A DNA stretch of 14,566 nucleotides from JBDKTK01 sp039680225 (GTDB lineage: Bacteria; Desulfobacterota; Syntrophia; Syntrophales; UBA4778). Each line of letters opens with the position of its first letter. Positions within the stretch are counted from its first letter, which is position 1. The notes under the pieces are model-generated. The model was not told the origin of the DNA, did not search any database, and saw only the letters and a program-made list of their open reading frames with translations. The position numbers and the translations under genes were made by a program. The stretch lies in contig JBDKTK010000293.1 in assembly GCA_039680225.1 (NCBI GenBank), positions 1 through 14,566 on the forward strand, read 5' to 3'. Shown here piece after piece: positions 13,882 through 14,566 of the stretch.

Positions 13882-14566
13882 TTACATCAATTTTTTTTGT
13901 TTGTTCCGGCCTTTGCCGTTTTTCTTCCTGGCGTCTCTTTTCGAAAGCCAGCTGAGAATTCTTGGCGCAAACTCCTGCTGCATTTTTGAGCTGACGTAGA
14001 TTCCAATATGTCCCGTGTTCAGGCAGACGTCGGTCTTATCCGTGCTGCCGACATATTCCAAAAGCTTTTCAGAACTGGTGTAAGGCACAAGGTGGTCAAG
14101 CTTGGCATAAATATTCAGAACAGGCATGGTGATATTGTTCAGGTCCACCAGCTCACCGCCAAGGGTCATCTTGTTCTTGATGAGAAGATTCTCGTGATAG
14201 AGTTTCTTGATGAATTCCCTGAATGTCTCGGCAGGTATATCGGGACTGTCAAAGATCCATTTCTCCATCCGGACGAAATTTTCCACGAAGTCCTTCTCGT
14301 GAACATTCTCAACGAATCCCACGTATTTGTCTATCAGGAGCCGGGCAGGGTTGAGCAGCAGGAAGGCGACGTTGAGAACATCCCCCGGGATGTTCCCATA
14401 AGCGTCCACCAGCGCGTCGGCATCCAGAGATTTTGCCCAAACATTGAGGAGGCCCTTGTCTGTGTCAAAATCGGCCGGAGTGACCGTCGTGACCAGGTTT
14501 TTGACCTTTTCAGGGTGGAGTGCCGCATACATTACGCAGAGCGTTCCGCCCATGCATATCCCCATG
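13882..14566 (-). CDS. phaC: Class III-type poly(3-hydroxyalkanoate) synthase subunit PhaC (partial, C-terminal part)
   Basis: PhaC polymerises hydroxyacyl-CoA into polyhydroxyalkanoate at the granule surface. The visible 227 residues run off the window, so the N-terminal third is missing. The lipase-like box GICMGG gives the catalytic Cys (visible residue 4); KLDHLVP gives Asp157 and NTGHIGIYV gives His186. The Cys-Asp and Cys-His distances (153 and 182) equal those of the Allochromatium vinosum class III enzyme (Cys149, Asp302, His331). Class III enzymes need a PhaE partner, which is not in view. After the catalytic His the chain runs about 17 residues longer than A. vinosum PhaC, ending in a tail with 10 Lys/Arg in its last 20 residues. 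The 81-residue cysteine protein follows 37 bases downstream. The paired substrate link to coaE (CoA supply) is only contextual. Confidence 0.9.
   Translation of the reverse strand, partial: MGICMGGTLCVMYAALHPEKVKNLVTTVTPADFDTDKGLLNVWAKSLDADALVDAYGNIPGDVLNVAFLLLNPARLLIDKYVGFVENVHEKDFVENFVRMEKWIFDSPDIPAETFREFIKKLYHENLLIKNKMTLGGELVDLNNITMPVLNIYAKLDHLVPYTSSEKLLEYVGSTDKTDVCLNTGHIGIYVSSKMQQEFAPRILSWLSKRDARKKNGKGRNKQKKLM

Overview
The window is bacterial chromosomal DNA with short intergenic gaps, Shine-Dalgarno sites and one class III-type polyhydroxyalkanoate synthase. Three features together suggest an anaerobe of the Desulfobacterota / deltaproteobacterial kind: a Cam-clade gamma carbonic anhydrase, an archaeal-type glycogen debranching enzyme, and a eukaryote-like GT3 glycogen synthase. 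That placement is inference; no rRNA, tRNA or other strong marker is present. No mobile element or CRISPR array was seen.

Layout. Left flank (1-1302, lower GC): an exported NTF2-like protein on the minus strand and a small antibiotic-biosynthesis-monooxygenase (ABM) protein on the plus strand, each preceded by a perfect inverted repeat that could be an operator. A two-way intrinsic terminator (1351-1382) separates the ABM gene from the minus-strand pair coaE - gamma carbonic anhydrase (1399-2658). A divergent intergenic region (2659-2866) carries a good sigma70-like promoter for the main feature, a tightly coupled plus-strand operon (2867-11737, high GC).

The operon encodes alpha-glucan (glycogen) metabolism: a GH133-type debranching enzyme with a basic repeat tail, a GT4/GT5-like glycosyltransferase, a GH57 glucan hydrolase or transferase, and a 1409-residue fusion of GT3 glycogen synthase with DUF3417/GT35 alpha-glucan phosphorylase. 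Gene junctions are a 4-base ATGA overlap, zero bases, and an 11-base overlap. Synthesis (GT3, GT4), phosphorolysis (GT35), debranching (GH133) and rearrangement or hydrolysis (GH57) of the polymer would be made from one message. No ADP-glucose pyrophosphorylase and no GH13 branching enzyme is present here.

Right flank (11839-14566, lower GC), all minus strand: a second ABM protein about 65% identical to the first, a cupin, a DUF2267 protein, a four-cysteine 81-residue unknown, and the C-terminal part of PhaC running off the window. The PhaC catalytic spacing matches class III synthases. Glycogen and polyhydroxyalkanoate, two carbon stores, are thus encoded within a few kilobases, and the two ABM paralogues bracket the coaE/carbonic anhydrase/glycogen block in opposite orientation.
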